Under the pieces are notes generated by a model. That model saw nothing but the letters and a program-made list of their open reading frames with translations, made no database searches and was not told the DNA's origin. The position numbers and the translations under genes are program-made. Source: Bacteroidales bacterium (GTDB lineage Bacteria > Bacteroidota > Bacteroidia > Bacteroidales > UBA932). From it: a stretch of 64,000 bases of DNA. Location of the stretch: positions 124,001 to 188,000 of the forward strand of contig JAGBNC010000036.1 of the NCBI GenBank assembly GCA_017634595.1, given 5' to 3'. Below, one piece after another: positions 52,967-61,347 of this stretch; positions within the stretch are counted from its first letter, which is position 1; every line of letters starts with the position of its first letter.

Positions 52967-53692
52967 TTAGAAAGCCAAAGAAAGCGCTGGGCAGATGGTG
53001 CCGGACACAGGATCGGACACTGCTGCCACTGTCAATTGTACTTTTCTGCTTCCGGCGCCGTCCCAGTTAAACTCCGGCAGCCCCAGCCAGTTCTTCACAG
53101 GCCCGGCAAGGCAGGCGCCGATATGCGCAGAAAGTATGCCCAGTCCGGCCCCGGCCAGCACGTCGCCGAGCCAGTGACGGTCTCCATAGATACGGTCCAG
53201 ACCCACAAAGACAGACATGGCATAAGCACCGGCGCCCCACCAGTTACCATAATCCATACGGGTCAGCTCCGCTCCCGTGAATGCCAATATCGAATGGCCT
53301 GACGGGAAAGACTTGAAGTCTCCCCCGTCGGGACGTTGGGAATGGAAGATATACTTGGGAATACGGCTTAGGCACAGGGCCGACAGATGAGCTATCGACG
53401 ACTCCACCACCCTGTCCATGAACGGCATACGAGCCCGGCATCCGGCAAGACCGAGGCTAAGGTGCATTGCTGAAGGGACATATTGCACATATGACCCGAT
53501 ATCGTGATATGGCAAAGTGCCCCCGTCACGTAAGTCCATCTGAACATAGTTTCGCAAAGGCAGTTCAATGGCATCGTGACCCAAATAATGCACGGCAAGG
53601 CCGGAAGCTACAAGTACTCCGGGTGCGGCCCACTGGGCTCGCAACGGGACCATTAGCAGTATGCAGAGCAGGGACAGGCACAGTCGCCTCAT
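52967..53692 (-). CDS. PAP2 superfamily phosphatase
   Basis: Exported or membrane phosphatase of 241 residues (signal MRRLCLSLLCILLMVPLRAQ). The three PAP2 motifs are present: KYIFHSQRP, the PSGH block in FPSGHS, and RIYGDRHWLGD. Likely substrates are lipid phosphates or undecaprenyl pyrophosphate, by family. It lies three bases after pdxA at the end of the rlmN operon. Confidence 0.9.
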   Translation of the reverse strand: MRRLCLSLLCILLMVPLRAQWAAPGVLVASGLAVHYLGHDAIELPLRNYVQMDLRDGGTLPYHDIGSYVQYVPSAMHLSLGLAGCRARMPFMDRVVESSIAHLSALCLSRIPKYIFHSQRPDGGDFKSFPSGHSILAFTGAELTRMDYGNWWGAGAYAMSVFVGLDRIYGDRHWLGDVLAGAGLGILSAHIGACLAGPVKNWLGLPEFNWDGAGSRKVQLTVAAVSDPVSGTICPALSLAF

Positions 53693-53695
53693 GGC

Positions 53696-54787
53696 TCAAG
53701 CAATCTGAGGCCTGCCGGGATGCTCTCTACGTTCCGATCCCTCAAGATGCCTTTCAGTCATTTTACCGGCCTGGAGCGCCATATAATCAGCCTTGGCATT
53801 AAAGATATCAATCGCCGTGAAAATTGCAGACCTCATGGAATGAGGATCAGCTTCATCCCTGCCGGCCATATCGTAAGCCGTTCCATGATCAGGCGATGTA
53901 CGGACAATGGGCAGACCTGCCGTATAATTCACACCGTCTTCGAATGACAAGGCCTTGAACGGGGCAAGTCCCTGGTCATGGTACATTGCAAGCGTCGCAT
54001 CGAAGCGCTCATAATGGCTCAGCCCGAAGAAGCCGTCAGGCGAGAAAGGACCGAAAGCGAGGATGCCCTCAGAAGTGGCCTGAGCCACCGCCGGGATAAT
54101 GATATCCTGTTCTTCAGTGCCAAGCAGGCCGCCGTCCCCGCTGTGGGGATTGAGGCTCAGCACGGCTATTCGCGGCTGGTCAATGCGGAAATCCTCCTTG
54201 AGTGATTTGTCCATAAGTCTTAACTTACTGACAATCTTGTCTTTAGTAATCAGACCCGGGACATCTTTCAGGGGCACATGTCCTGTAACGACTCCAAGGC
54301 GAAGCCTGTGACTGGTCATGAGCATCGTCACGTCATCGACACCGAACTGCTGCTGAAGATACTCGGTGTGCCCCGGGAAACCGAAGCCCTGTCCCGACAT
54401 GGCTTTCTTGTTGATGGGGCCTGTCACAAGTACATCCACCAGGCCGTCCTTGATATCATCCACGGCACGCGAAAGCGAAGTGATTGCAGCCCGGGCCGAC
54501 TCGGCAGTAGCCTGCCCGGGCTCTGCGAACACATTGTCGGGCAAGCAGTTCAGCACGTTGATACGCTTAGGTTTTGCGTCGGCTGCAGATGTAATGACAT
54601 TGGAATCAAGTTGATCCAGCTCAGGTATGGTCTTCTTATAAAATCCGAACAGCTTTGACGATCCATACACCACAGGAGTAAAGAACTCCAGGATTCTCGG
54701 GTCCGACAAAGCCTTGATGATAACCTCATATCCTATTCCGTTGGAATCTCCCTGGGTTATAGCTACTATAGGTTTTCTTTTCTGCAT
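53696..54787 (-). CDS. pdxA: 4-hydroxythreonine-4-phosphate dehydrogenase
   Basis: Oxidises 4-phosphohydroxy-L-threonine in DXP-dependent pyridoxal phosphate synthesis. It has 363 residues, the long form common in Bacteroidota. TQGDSNGIGYEV is the N-terminal block, GPINKKAMSGQGF and GHTEYL the substrate loop, and the metal-binding histidines lie in FPGHTE and MYHDQGL with a third in SPDHGTAYD. It lies between rnhA (two-base gap) and the PAP2 gene. Confidence 0.95.
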   Translation of the reverse strand: MQKRKPIVAITQGDSNGIGYEVIIKALSDPRILEFFTPVVYGSSKLFGFYKKTIPELDQLDSNVITSAADAKPKRINVLNCLPDNVFAEPGQATAESARAAITSLSRAVDDIKDGLVDVLVTGPINKKAMSGQGFGFPGHTEYLQQQFGVDDVTMLMTSHRLRLGVVTGHVPLKDVPGLITKDKIVSKLRLMDKSLKEDFRIDQPRIAVLSLNPHSGDGGLLGTEEQDIIIPAVAQATSEGILAFGPFSPDGFFGLSHYERFDATLAMYHDQGLAPFKALSFEDGVNYTAGLPIVRTSPDHGTAYDMAGRDEADPHSMRSAIFTAIDIFNAKADYMALQAGKMTERHLEGSERREHPGRPQIA

Positions 54788-54789
54788 AT

Positions 54790-55242
54790 CTATAATAATT
54801 GTATTTGTTCGTATCCTTCATCGGGAGGCAGGCCCGGCTTTGAATACGCTGCCACGGCTAAAGCGTCGCAGCGCTCGTTTTCCGGATGCCCGGCATGCCC
54901 CTTCAACCAGTGGAAGCGTATATTGAACTCCGGAGCGAGAGCATCGAAGCGCTCCCAAAGATCCACATTTTTCTTTCTCTTCCACCCTTGTGTAACGGTG
55001 TTCACAACATATTGAGAGTCACTCCAGACCTCAACCGTAGCCCCTTTCCACAATATGGCTTCCAGCCCCTTGATTACGGCAAGAAGCTCCATACGGTTAT
55101 TGGTGGTGCGGGCAAAACCTCCGCTCATCTCTTTGCGGAGATTGCCGCATTTAAGCACGACTCCCCACCCTCCGGGGCCGGGATTGCCGCTTGCCGCGCC
55201 GTCAGTGTAAAGATATATAATCTCTGACCTGGTCATAGTCAT
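54790..55242 (-). CDS. rnhA: Ribonuclease HI
   Basis: Degrades RNA in RNA-DNA hybrids. It has 150 residues with all four catalytic acids visible: Asp in [14 protein letters not shown], Glu in NNRMELLAV, Asp in WSDSQYVV and the final Asp in ERCDALA. GTG 55248, ATG 55242 and ATG 55236 are all possible starts; I give 55242. Each overlaps the end of recX by 35-47 bases, which makes the pair tightly coupled. Confidence 0.93.
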   Translation of the reverse strand: MTMTRSEIIYLYTDGAASGNPGPGGWGVVLKCGNLRKEMSGGFARTTNNRMELLAVIKGLEAILWKGATVEVWSDSQYVVNTVTQGWKRKKNVDLWERFDALAPEFNIRFHWLKGHAGHPENERCDALAVAAYSKPGLPPDEGYEQIQLL

Positions 55243-55654
55243 ATCCACGCGACAGCGCGTATTTAATAAGTTTCAAATTCTTCTGCGGATCCCCCTCAAG
55301 GCTTTTCGCCTTGGCGTCCAGCAGCTTTTCAAGCTTGGCACCGGCGCGCTCCGGATCAAGTGAGGAAAGAGCTTCGTCAATAACGCTTCCGTCCACGCCC
55401 TTGGCACGCAGAGAGTACCTGATCTTCACCGGTCCCCATCCGTCAAGATGCGCCTTCTGCCTGGCAAAAGCACCGGCGTAACGGGCATCGTCCACGAAGC
55501 GGTCCTTCACAAGGCTGGCGACCACCTCATCGGCGGCGGCAGCATCCACTTCCAAGGCCTTCAAAGCCTTGGCCAATATATCTTTCCGACAGTATTCACG
55601 CTTAGAACACTGAGCCTCAAGCGAATTCAGAACCTTCTTCCCTTTCTCGTCCAT
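55202..55654 (-). CDS. recX: RecX family regulator of RecA
   Basis: Helical protein of 150 residues built of three-helix RecX repeats. [16 protein letters not shown] and [20 protein letters not shown] followed by [14 protein letters not shown] are the conserved blocks. RecX binds RecA filaments and inhibits them. The start ATG 55652-55654 lies one base after the patatin gene's stop. recA itself is 3.5 kb away on the other strand. Confidence 0.92.
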   Translation of the reverse strand: MDEKGKKVLNSLEAQCSKREYCRKDILAKALKALEVDAAAADEVVASLVKDRFVDDARYAGAFARQKAHLDGWGPVKIRYSLRAKGVDGSVIDEALSSLDPERAGAKLEKLLDAKAKSLEGDPQKNLKLIKYALSRGYDYDQVRDYISLH

Positions 55655-55655
55655 A

Positions 55656-58145
55656 TCAGAAATCGAATCCGAAAGAAACATACAGTCCGGCATCCTGTGC
55701 GAAGGTATGGAAACGGTCCGACCATGTCCCGATAGCCTTGACAGGCCCGATAGGCGTATTGTACCCGATCTCAAGTCCGGCTCCCCAGAGTGTAGGAAGC
55801 AGTGTCTCCACAAAGCCTCCGATCGAATCAGCCTCGCGGAAATACCCTCCGGTGGGTGTTATGAACAGATTCTTGCCAATACGCAGGCGCAGGCCAAGAT
55901 TGACCGTAGCCGCATACGGCCCGGCCTGATAAGCTCCGCCGAAGCCGATGAACGGCATCTGCCCCTCAATGAAACGGTCAGGCATATTGCCGCCGACATA
56001 ATTCTGATGAGCCAGAGAGTATGAAGGATCCACCGGACTCATATCGTCCGGGCGGGCCGGGCTGCCGAAGAGCGCACGCATATGAATGTCGGGAATGAGC
56101 GCCAGACGGCTTCCGAGGGGAACAATCGGAGTAAAATTAAGATATGCCGTGTGCAGAGGCTTGAAGCTGGCGCAACGGCTTTTCCGGAAGTCGTAGTCGT
56201 ATCCGAATGTCAAGTTAACGCCCTTTGACGGATAATTGTACCTGTCGTATGTGTATATTGCGCCGTTGGCAAACAGACCAAGATAGCCGCCGCGTGCCAG
56301 GTCGTAACTGATTCTGTACACCGAGGCCCCGTAGGTGGTAGAATACGGCAGGTTAAACTGCCTGAACTGGGCTCCGAACTTGAAGTCAACGCTTGTCCAA
56401 CGTATGTTAGACAAATACAGTTTCTCATAATGTCCCCACCAGCGGGCCTCATCTCCAACTTGACTGAGGTCAGTGCTGAGCGTGGAAGTAATATTGCGAA
56501 TATAAGCCTCAACGTTGATTGTCGGTATCCAGGCAAGATCCAGTGAACCGGTTATGCCGAATCTCTGGTTGCGCCCTACCTTGGCATTGATATCCAGCTT
56601 AGCTCCGCTCAGTTTATGGGCATTCAGGCCCACGTTAAACAAAAATGAAGGCCACTCCTCAGTATCGAAACGGGCGCCCATACCGAACTGATGACGGGGG
56701 CCTTTGACACAGTCAAACACAAGGCGGTAAGGAGCTTCGTGCCCTAGAAGATTATATGTAACCGATGAGAAACAGCCGGTGGCCTGGATAATGGACATGA
56801 CATGTTGCATCTCCGCCTTGGTCACATAACTGCCGGCCTGAAGCTTAATCTTGCGGTGGAGCAAGCGGGACTCCGAATTGGTGAGGCCTTGGAACTCGAC
56901 AGAAGATATCTGCACCGGAGTCGTGTTGATATCCACCGCCCTGGGGTGCTGAAGCGTTGTGACCGCCCCCTTGGTCAAGCCCTTCACCTCCGACAGCTCT
57001 TCCGCTTTGAGACGCGCCGCAGCATAGCCTCTGTTGATCATGGTATCTATAGCCTCAGCATTGAAGCTCAGCATGTTATACTCAGAGATTGAGGGTTTGA
57101 TAAACACATCCGTCTCTCCGACATTCTTGTCAAACGAATTGCGGCCAAGCATGCTCATGAACTGCATGAAGATGTCGCCGAGGTTGTTAACCTGAGAGTA
57201 AGACAAATCAAGGTCGGACAGATCGACCCCTATTACTATGTCGGCCCCCATGGCGCGGGCAAGGTCAACGGGGAAATTGTTACGCGTGCCGCCGTCCACA
57301 AGTATAGTACCTTTGCTTCGTACCGGTTTGAACAGACCCGGGATGCTCATGGTAGAGCGCATGGCATCCTTGATGGAACCTGACGACCAGTTCTTGGCCT
57401 TCAAGCTCACCAGATCAGCCGCAACGCAGAAGAAAGGGATAGGCAACTCATCAAATGACTGGTAGTCCTGATACCCTACCGTAACGCTCGATATGAGGTT
57501 GTTGACATTGAAACCGTACACATAGCCGGAAGGGAGAGAACTTGCCAAGTCATTGCGCCCCAGCGGAGAACGTGCCCCGCCGTCGATATAGCGCACCTGG
57601 TTGTCTATCCTCGACTGGAAATCTTTCTTGGAGTAGTAGAACGGTATCGACAAAGTATATGTTTCCCTATAACGCTTCCTCGAGAACGAATAGTAAGACG
57701 GATCTATCCTGTCCGTGAGCATCTGCATCCAATCCTGATTGCGCATCAGGGAATCAAGGAAATGAGAATCGTAGCCAAGGGACAACATGGCCCCGATAAG
57801 GCCTCCGATACTGGTACCGCAGATCATATCGACAGGGATGCCTTCTTCTTCCAGATAGCGCATTACGCCCACGTGTGAAGCACCCTTAGCGCCTCCGCCG
57901 CTGAGTACTAGAGCAACTGTAGGGCGGTGCTGGGTGCGATGGATCGAGTCCATCTTCTCGCGCATGGAGGCGATTATAGCTGCGTCGGCCCTGGGATCGA
58001 CGCTGTCGCAAGACAACCCGTTGGGGAAATCCTGACCGCTTGCCGGGATGACCAGCAGCAAAGTCGCGACTAACGCGAATGCTGCCCGGCAAGCATTCCG
58101 CAGGCGGCGAGAATATCCTCGCCCCTTGACGCTCTTATCGTACAT
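55656..58145 (-). CDS. Patatin-like phospholipase fused to an outer-membrane barrel
   Basis: Exported protein of 829 residues. After a signal peptide (about 1-38), the patatin domain has the oxyanion motif GGGAKG, the nucleophile in GTSIGG and the catalytic Asp in LVDGGTRNN (residues about 75-300). A POTRA-like segment (about 400-480) and a C-terminal Omp85-type barrel of 16 strands ending YVSFGFDF follow. This is the PlpD/type Vd-like layout, which suggests a phospholipase delivered to the outer membrane or surface. The start overlaps rlmN by 76 bases; no later ATG precedes the signal's hydrophobic core, so I keep ATG 58145. Confidence 0.88.
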   Translation of the reverse strand: MYDKSVKGRGYSRRLRNACRAAFALVATLLLVIPASGQDFPNGLSCDSVDPRADAAIIASMREKMDSIHRTQHRPTVALVLSGGGAKGASHVGVMRYLEEEGIPVDMICGTSIGGLIGAMLSLGYDSHFLDSLMRNQDWMQMLTDRIDPSYYSFSRKRYRETYTLSIPFYYSKKDFQSRIDNQVRYIDGGARSPLGRNDLASSLPSGYVYGFNVNNLISSVTVGYQDYQSFDELPIPFFCVAADLVSLKAKNWSSGSIKDAMRSTMSIPGLFKPVRSKGTILVDGGTRNNFPVDLARAMGADIVIGVDLSDLDLSYSQVNNLGDIFMQFMSMLGRNSFDKNVGETDVFIKPSISEYNMLSFNAEAIDTMINRGYAAARLKAEELSEVKGLTKGAVTTLQHPRAVDINTTPVQISSVEFQGLTNSESRLLHRKIKLQAGSYVTKAEMQHVMSIIQATGCFSSVTYNLLGHEAPYRLVFDCVKGPRHQFGMGARFDTEEWPSFLFNVGLNAHKLSGAKLDINAKVGRNQRFGITGSLDLAWIPTINVEAYIRNITSTLSTDLSQVGDEARWWGHYEKLYLSNIRWTSVDFKFGAQFRQFNLPYSTTYGASVYRISYDLARGGYLGLFANGAIYTYDRYNYPSKGVNLTFGYDYDFRKSRCASFKPLHTAYLNFTPIVPLGSRLALIPDIHMRALFGSPARPDDMSPVDPSYSLAHQNYVGGNMPDRFIEGQMPFIGFGGAYQAGPYAATVNLGLRLRIGKNLFITPTGGYFREADSIGGFVETLLPTLWGAGLEIGYNTPIGPVKAIGTWSDRFHTFAQDAGLYVSFGFDF

Positions 58146-59086
58146 ACTACACCGTGATTGTTCAGTCTGTTCTTAAATTCTTCCATCCGCACTTCCGGCG
58201 AACAGTCATAAGGGAAATCCGGAATCTTGTGGAAACGAATCAGGTTCACCCTGCACTCAAGCCCGCCAAGCAGGCGTATTAGAGCGTCGGCGTGGCGTTT
58301 GTCATCATTCCATCCGGCAAACATAGTGTACTCGAAGCTGACCCTGCGCTGCCCGGAGAAGTCATATTGCTTAAGGAGTGAGACCACATCCTCAAGCGGC
58401 CATGCTTTCTGAACAGGCATCATGTCCAGGCGCTCATCGGGAAAAGGATTATGCAGACTTACTGCCAGGTGACAGCGTTCCTCATCAAGGAAGCGCTTGA
58501 GCACCGGCAGTACGCCTATCGTACTCAAAGTTATACGCTTGGGACTCCAGCCGAAGCCATCCGGAGCGGTGAGCACGGCAATGGCCTTGCTCACGGCTTC
58601 ATAATTGTCCAGCGGCTCTCCCATGCCCATGAAGACGGCATTCGAGAGCGACAGCGGATCGGGAATGCTCAGGAACTGATTGAGAATATCGGCGACATCA
58701 AGATTGCCGTGCCATCCCTGGCGGCCCGTCATGCAGAAACGGCAGCCCATGCGGCAGCCCGCCTGAGAACTCACACATAAGGTACGCCTGTCCTCGTCGG
58801 GTATGACCACAGATTCTACCGATTCGGTATCGCTCACAGCGAAAAGGTATTTGGCGGTGCCGTCCGAGGAAAGCGCTGAAGCCACAGGTGCCGATACGCC
58901 AAGTTCAAAATGATCCTGAAGCACCTGCTTGGAAGCCTTGGAGATATTGACCATGCGGTCCCAGTCCGCGACCCTCTTGGCATAAAGCCAGTCAGACAGC
59001 TGACGCCCCACAAAAGGCTTCAGGCCGACTTCCTTGCACAAGGCTGAAAGTTCTTCCGAATTTTTTCCAAGCAACTTTGTTTTCAC
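58070..59086 (-). CDS. rlmN: 23S rRNA (adenine-2503-C2)/tRNA methyltransferase
   Basis: Radical-SAM methyltransferase of 338 residues that methylates C2 of A2503 in 23S rRNA and of A37 in some tRNAs. The radical-SAM cysteines are Cys111, 115 and 118 (CRMGCRFC), MGMGEPLDN is the SAM-binding block, and the methyl-carrying cysteine is probably Cys329 (AACGML). The start is GTG 59084-59086; the overlapping ATG is out of frame and meets a stop. First gene of a six-gene operon. Confidence 0.95.
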   Translation of the reverse strand: MKTKLLGKNSEELSALCKEVGLKPFVGRQLSDWLYAKRVADWDRMVNISKASKQVLQDHFELGVSAPVASALSSDGTAKYLFAVSDTESVESVVIPDEDRRTLCVSSQAGCRMGCRFCMTGRQGWHGNLDVADILNQFLSIPDPLSLSNAVFMGMGEPLDNYEAVSKAIAVLTAPDGFGWSPKRITLSTIGVLPVLKRFLDEERCHLAVSLHNPFPDERLDMMPVQKAWPLEDVVSLLKQYDFSGQRRVSFEYTMFAGWNDDKRHADALIRLLGGLECRVNLIRFHKIPDFPYDCSPEVRMEEFKNRLNNHGVVCTIRASRGEDILAACGMLAGQHSR

Positions 59087-59090
59087 ATTA

Positions 59091-59098
59091 CAAAAATA
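59091..59098 (-). promoter_or_regulatory. -7 promoter element of the rlmN operon
   Basis: The minus strand reads TATTTTTG (TAnnTTTG) only four bases before the GTG start of rlmN. Confidence 0.6.
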
Positions 59099-59111
59099 AC
59101 GATTTTTCTCT

Positions 59112-59119
59112 TATATTTG
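59112..59119 (+). promoter_or_regulatory. -7 promoter element of recA
   Basis: TATATTTG (TAnnTTTG) lies 26 bases before the recA ATG. I see no LexA-type or other palindromic operator around it. Confidence 0.65.
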
Positions 59120-59145
59120 TAATTCAAATATTAAAACCACACGTT

Positions 59146-60174
59146 ATGGCTAAAGAAATTGAAACACAGGCCGGAGACGTCAATGCCGCAAAACTTAAGG
59201 CATTGCAGGCCACGATCGACAAGATCGAGAAAGATTTCGGGAAAGGTACGATTATGAAGCTGGGAGATCAGCCACAATGGGATGTCCAGGTGATTCCGAG
59301 CGGCTCTGTAGCCCTCGATCACGCATTGGGTATCGGTGGTTATCCCCGCGGCAGGATTATCGAAATCTATGGCCCGGAATCCAGCGGCAAGACCACTCTT
59401 GCCATCCACGCCATTGCGGAAGCCCAGAAGCAGGGCGGAATTGCCGCAATGATCGACGCCGAGCATGCTTTCGACCGCTCTTATGCGCAGGCACTCGGAG
59501 TGAACCTCGAAACGCTTCTCATCAGCCAGCCCGACAATGGCGAGCAGGCACTTGAGATTGCAGACAATCTCATCAGGAGCGGAGCTATCGACATAGTTGT
59601 CATAGACTCTGTAGCTGCCCTTACCCCCAAAGCCGAGATTGAAGGCGAAATGGGAGACAACAAAGTCGGTCTCCAGGCCCGCCTCATGAGCCAGGCGCTC
59701 CGCAAACTCACCGCCAACATAGCCAAGACCAACACCTGCTGCATCTTCATCAACCAGCTGCGTGAAAAGATAGGCATAATGTTCGGCAATCCCGAGACTA
59801 CCACCGGAGGCAACGCCCTGAAGTTCTATGCTTCAGTCCGTATCGACGTACGCCGTACCACACAGCTTAAGGACGGTGATGAGGCTACCGGCAACCGCAC
59901 CCGCGTAAAGGTCGTCAAGAACAAGATGGCACCACCTTTCAAGAAAGCTGAATTCGACATCGTTTACGGCGAAGGTATCAGCCATGTGGCCGAGATTGCC
60001 GACCTCGCCATTGAGTTCGACATCATCCACAAGAGCGGTTCATGGTTTTCCTACAACGGGGAGAAGCTTGCTCAAGGCCTCGCCAGCGTAAAGCAGTTGC
60101 TCAAGGACAATCCCGAACTCTGCGACGAGATCGAGGCTCTAGTCCGTGAAGCTCTTTCTGCGGTTAAAGACTGA
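59146..60174 (+). CDS. recA: RecA recombinase
   Basis: Strand-exchange ATPase for homologous recombination and repair. It has 342 residues. Walker A GPESSGKT is at 76-83, the family block [15 protein letters not shown] follows, [10 protein letters not shown] is Walker B, and [25 protein letters not shown] covers loop L2. The start is ATG 59146 (MAKEIETQ); the frame upstream of it lies in the promoter. An 11-bp hairpin terminator follows. Confidence 0.98.
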   Translation: MAKEIETQAGDVNAAKLKALQATIDKIEKDFGKGTIMKLGDQPQWDVQVIPSGSVALDHALGIGGYPRGRIIEIYGPESSGKTTLAIHAIAEAQKQGGIAAMIDAEHAFDRSYAQALGVNLETLLISQPDNGEQALEIADNLIRSGAIDIVVIDSVAALTPKAEIEGEMGDNKVGLQARLMSQALRKLTANIAKTNTCCIFINQLREKIGIMFGNPETTTGGNALKFYASVRIDVRRTTQLKDGDEATGNRTRVKVVKNKMAPPFKKAEFDIVYGEGISHVAEIADLAIEFDIIHKSGSWFSYNGEKLAQGLASVKQLLKDNPELCDEIEALVREALSAVKD

Positions 60175-60207
60175 ACGTAACAGTTTCCATTGAGATTTCA
60201 AAAACGT

Positions 60208-60252
60208 TTGCCGGAAGCATTCTTTAGCGAAGCTTCCGGCAATTGCTTTTTT
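60208..60252 (+). terminator. Intrinsic terminator of recA
   Basis: TTGCCGGAAGC (60208-60218) pairs perfectly with GCTTCCGGCAA (60232-60242) across a 13-base loop, followed by TTGCTTTTTT. The next gene's -7 box is only 18 bases further on. Confidence 0.88.
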
Positions 60253-60269
60253 AGTTGCAAATTATCGCT

Positions 60270-60277
60270 TATATTTG
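60270..60277 (+). promoter_or_regulatory. -7 promoter element of the CNNM-type gene
   Basis: TATATTTG (TAnnTTTG) lies eight bases before the ATG at 60286, right after the recA terminator. Confidence 0.65.
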
Positions 60278-60285
60278 CAGACGAT

Positions 60286-61347
60286 ATGGTTTTACTGCTG
60301 GTTTTTCTTCTGAGCGCCATGCTCATTTCGTTCCTCTGCTCCGTGCTGGAGGCCACGCTGATGAGCACACCGATTTCTTATATCACCATGCGCGAGGAAG
60401 AGGGTTACAAGCCGGCGGCCCAGATGAAAAAATACAAGACAGACCCTTCCAGGCCTCTTGCAGCCATCCTCTCGCTGAACACCATTGCCAATACCATAGG
60501 AGCCGCAGGAGTCGGACGCCAGGCCACAATAGTATTCGGATCGGCATGGTTCGGTCTAGTGAGTATCATCACGACCATCCTCATTCTGGTCTTCTCGGAG
60601 ATCATCCCAAAGAACCTCGGCACAGCGCGATGGAAGAGCCTGATGGGCTTCACGGCCAGGACAATCAAACTGCTGATATTCTGCCTCTACCCCGTCGTAA
60701 TAGCTGTGGAATGGCTTCAGAAGCGCATAACCCCCGAGGACAACGATTCTTCCGTCTCGCGTGAAGAGGTCGGCGCCCTGGCAGACGTGGCAGAAGAGTC
60801 CGGCGAGCTGGACGAAGACGAGAACGAGGTCATCCAGAACATCATTTCCCTCGACGAGATGCAGGCATGCGACGCCATGACGCCCCGTGTAGTCTGCGCT
60901 ATTGCACCGGAGTCCATGACTCTCAAGCGCTTCTACAAAGACAAGCGTTTTCTGCACCACAGCCGCATACCGGTATTCGCCGACAACGACGAGTACATCA
61001 CCGGGTACATACTCCGCATGGAAGCGCTGCAGCTGATAGCTGAGAACAAATCCGAAGTGACTCTAGGCGACATCAGACGCGACATCCCTGCCTTCCCCGA
61101 AGAGACGACGCTTGACGTGATTTGGGACGAAATGATCTCGAAGGACGAACCTATCAGCGTGATCATCAACGAGTACGGAGCATTCCAGGGCATACTTACG
61201 CTGGAAGATGTGATCGAGACCATACTCGGCAACGAGATCGTTGACGAAAGGGACGAGGTACGCGACATGCAGCAGCTTGCCCTAGAGCGCTACCGCAAAC
61301 GTACCGGAAGTGCCGTGAGCACCGACAACGCCGCCGCTAAAGACTGA
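60286..61347 (+). CDS. CNNM/CorB-type membrane protein with CBS pair
   Basis: Membrane protein of 353 residues: a DUF21/CNNM transmembrane domain (four hydrophobic segments in residues 1-145) followed by two CBS domains (about 190-325; MTPRVVCAIAPE and ISVIINEYGAFQGILTLEDVIETILG). The C-terminal CorC/HlyC domain of longer relatives is absent. The family includes magnesium and cobalt efflux or transport proteins and is often mislabelled hemolysin. The start is ATG 60286, eight bases after a promoter; the longer frame crosses the recA terminator. The 3' end overlaps the convergent gene by 11 bases. Confidence 0.9.
   Translation: MVLLLVFLLSAMLISFLCSVLEATLMSTPISYITMREEEGYKPAAQMKKYKTDPSRPLAAILSLNTIANTIGAAGVGRQATIVFGSAWFGLVSIITTILILVFSEIIPKNLGTARWKSLMGFTARTIKLLIFCLYPVVIAVEWLQKRITPEDNDSSVSREEVGALADVAEESGELDEDENEVIQNIISLDEMQACDAMTPRVVCAIAPESMTLKRFYKDKRFLHHSRIPVFADNDEYITGYILRMEALQLIAENKSEVTLGDIRRDIPAFPEETTLDVIWDEMISKDEPISVIINEYGAFQGILTLEDVIETILGNEIVDERDEVRDMQQLALERYRKRTGSAVSTDNAAAKD

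Noticed and set aside
59099..59145. LexA/SOS box upstream of recA
   Set aside because: No palindromic operator of any known LexA type is visible between the -7 box and the start codon.
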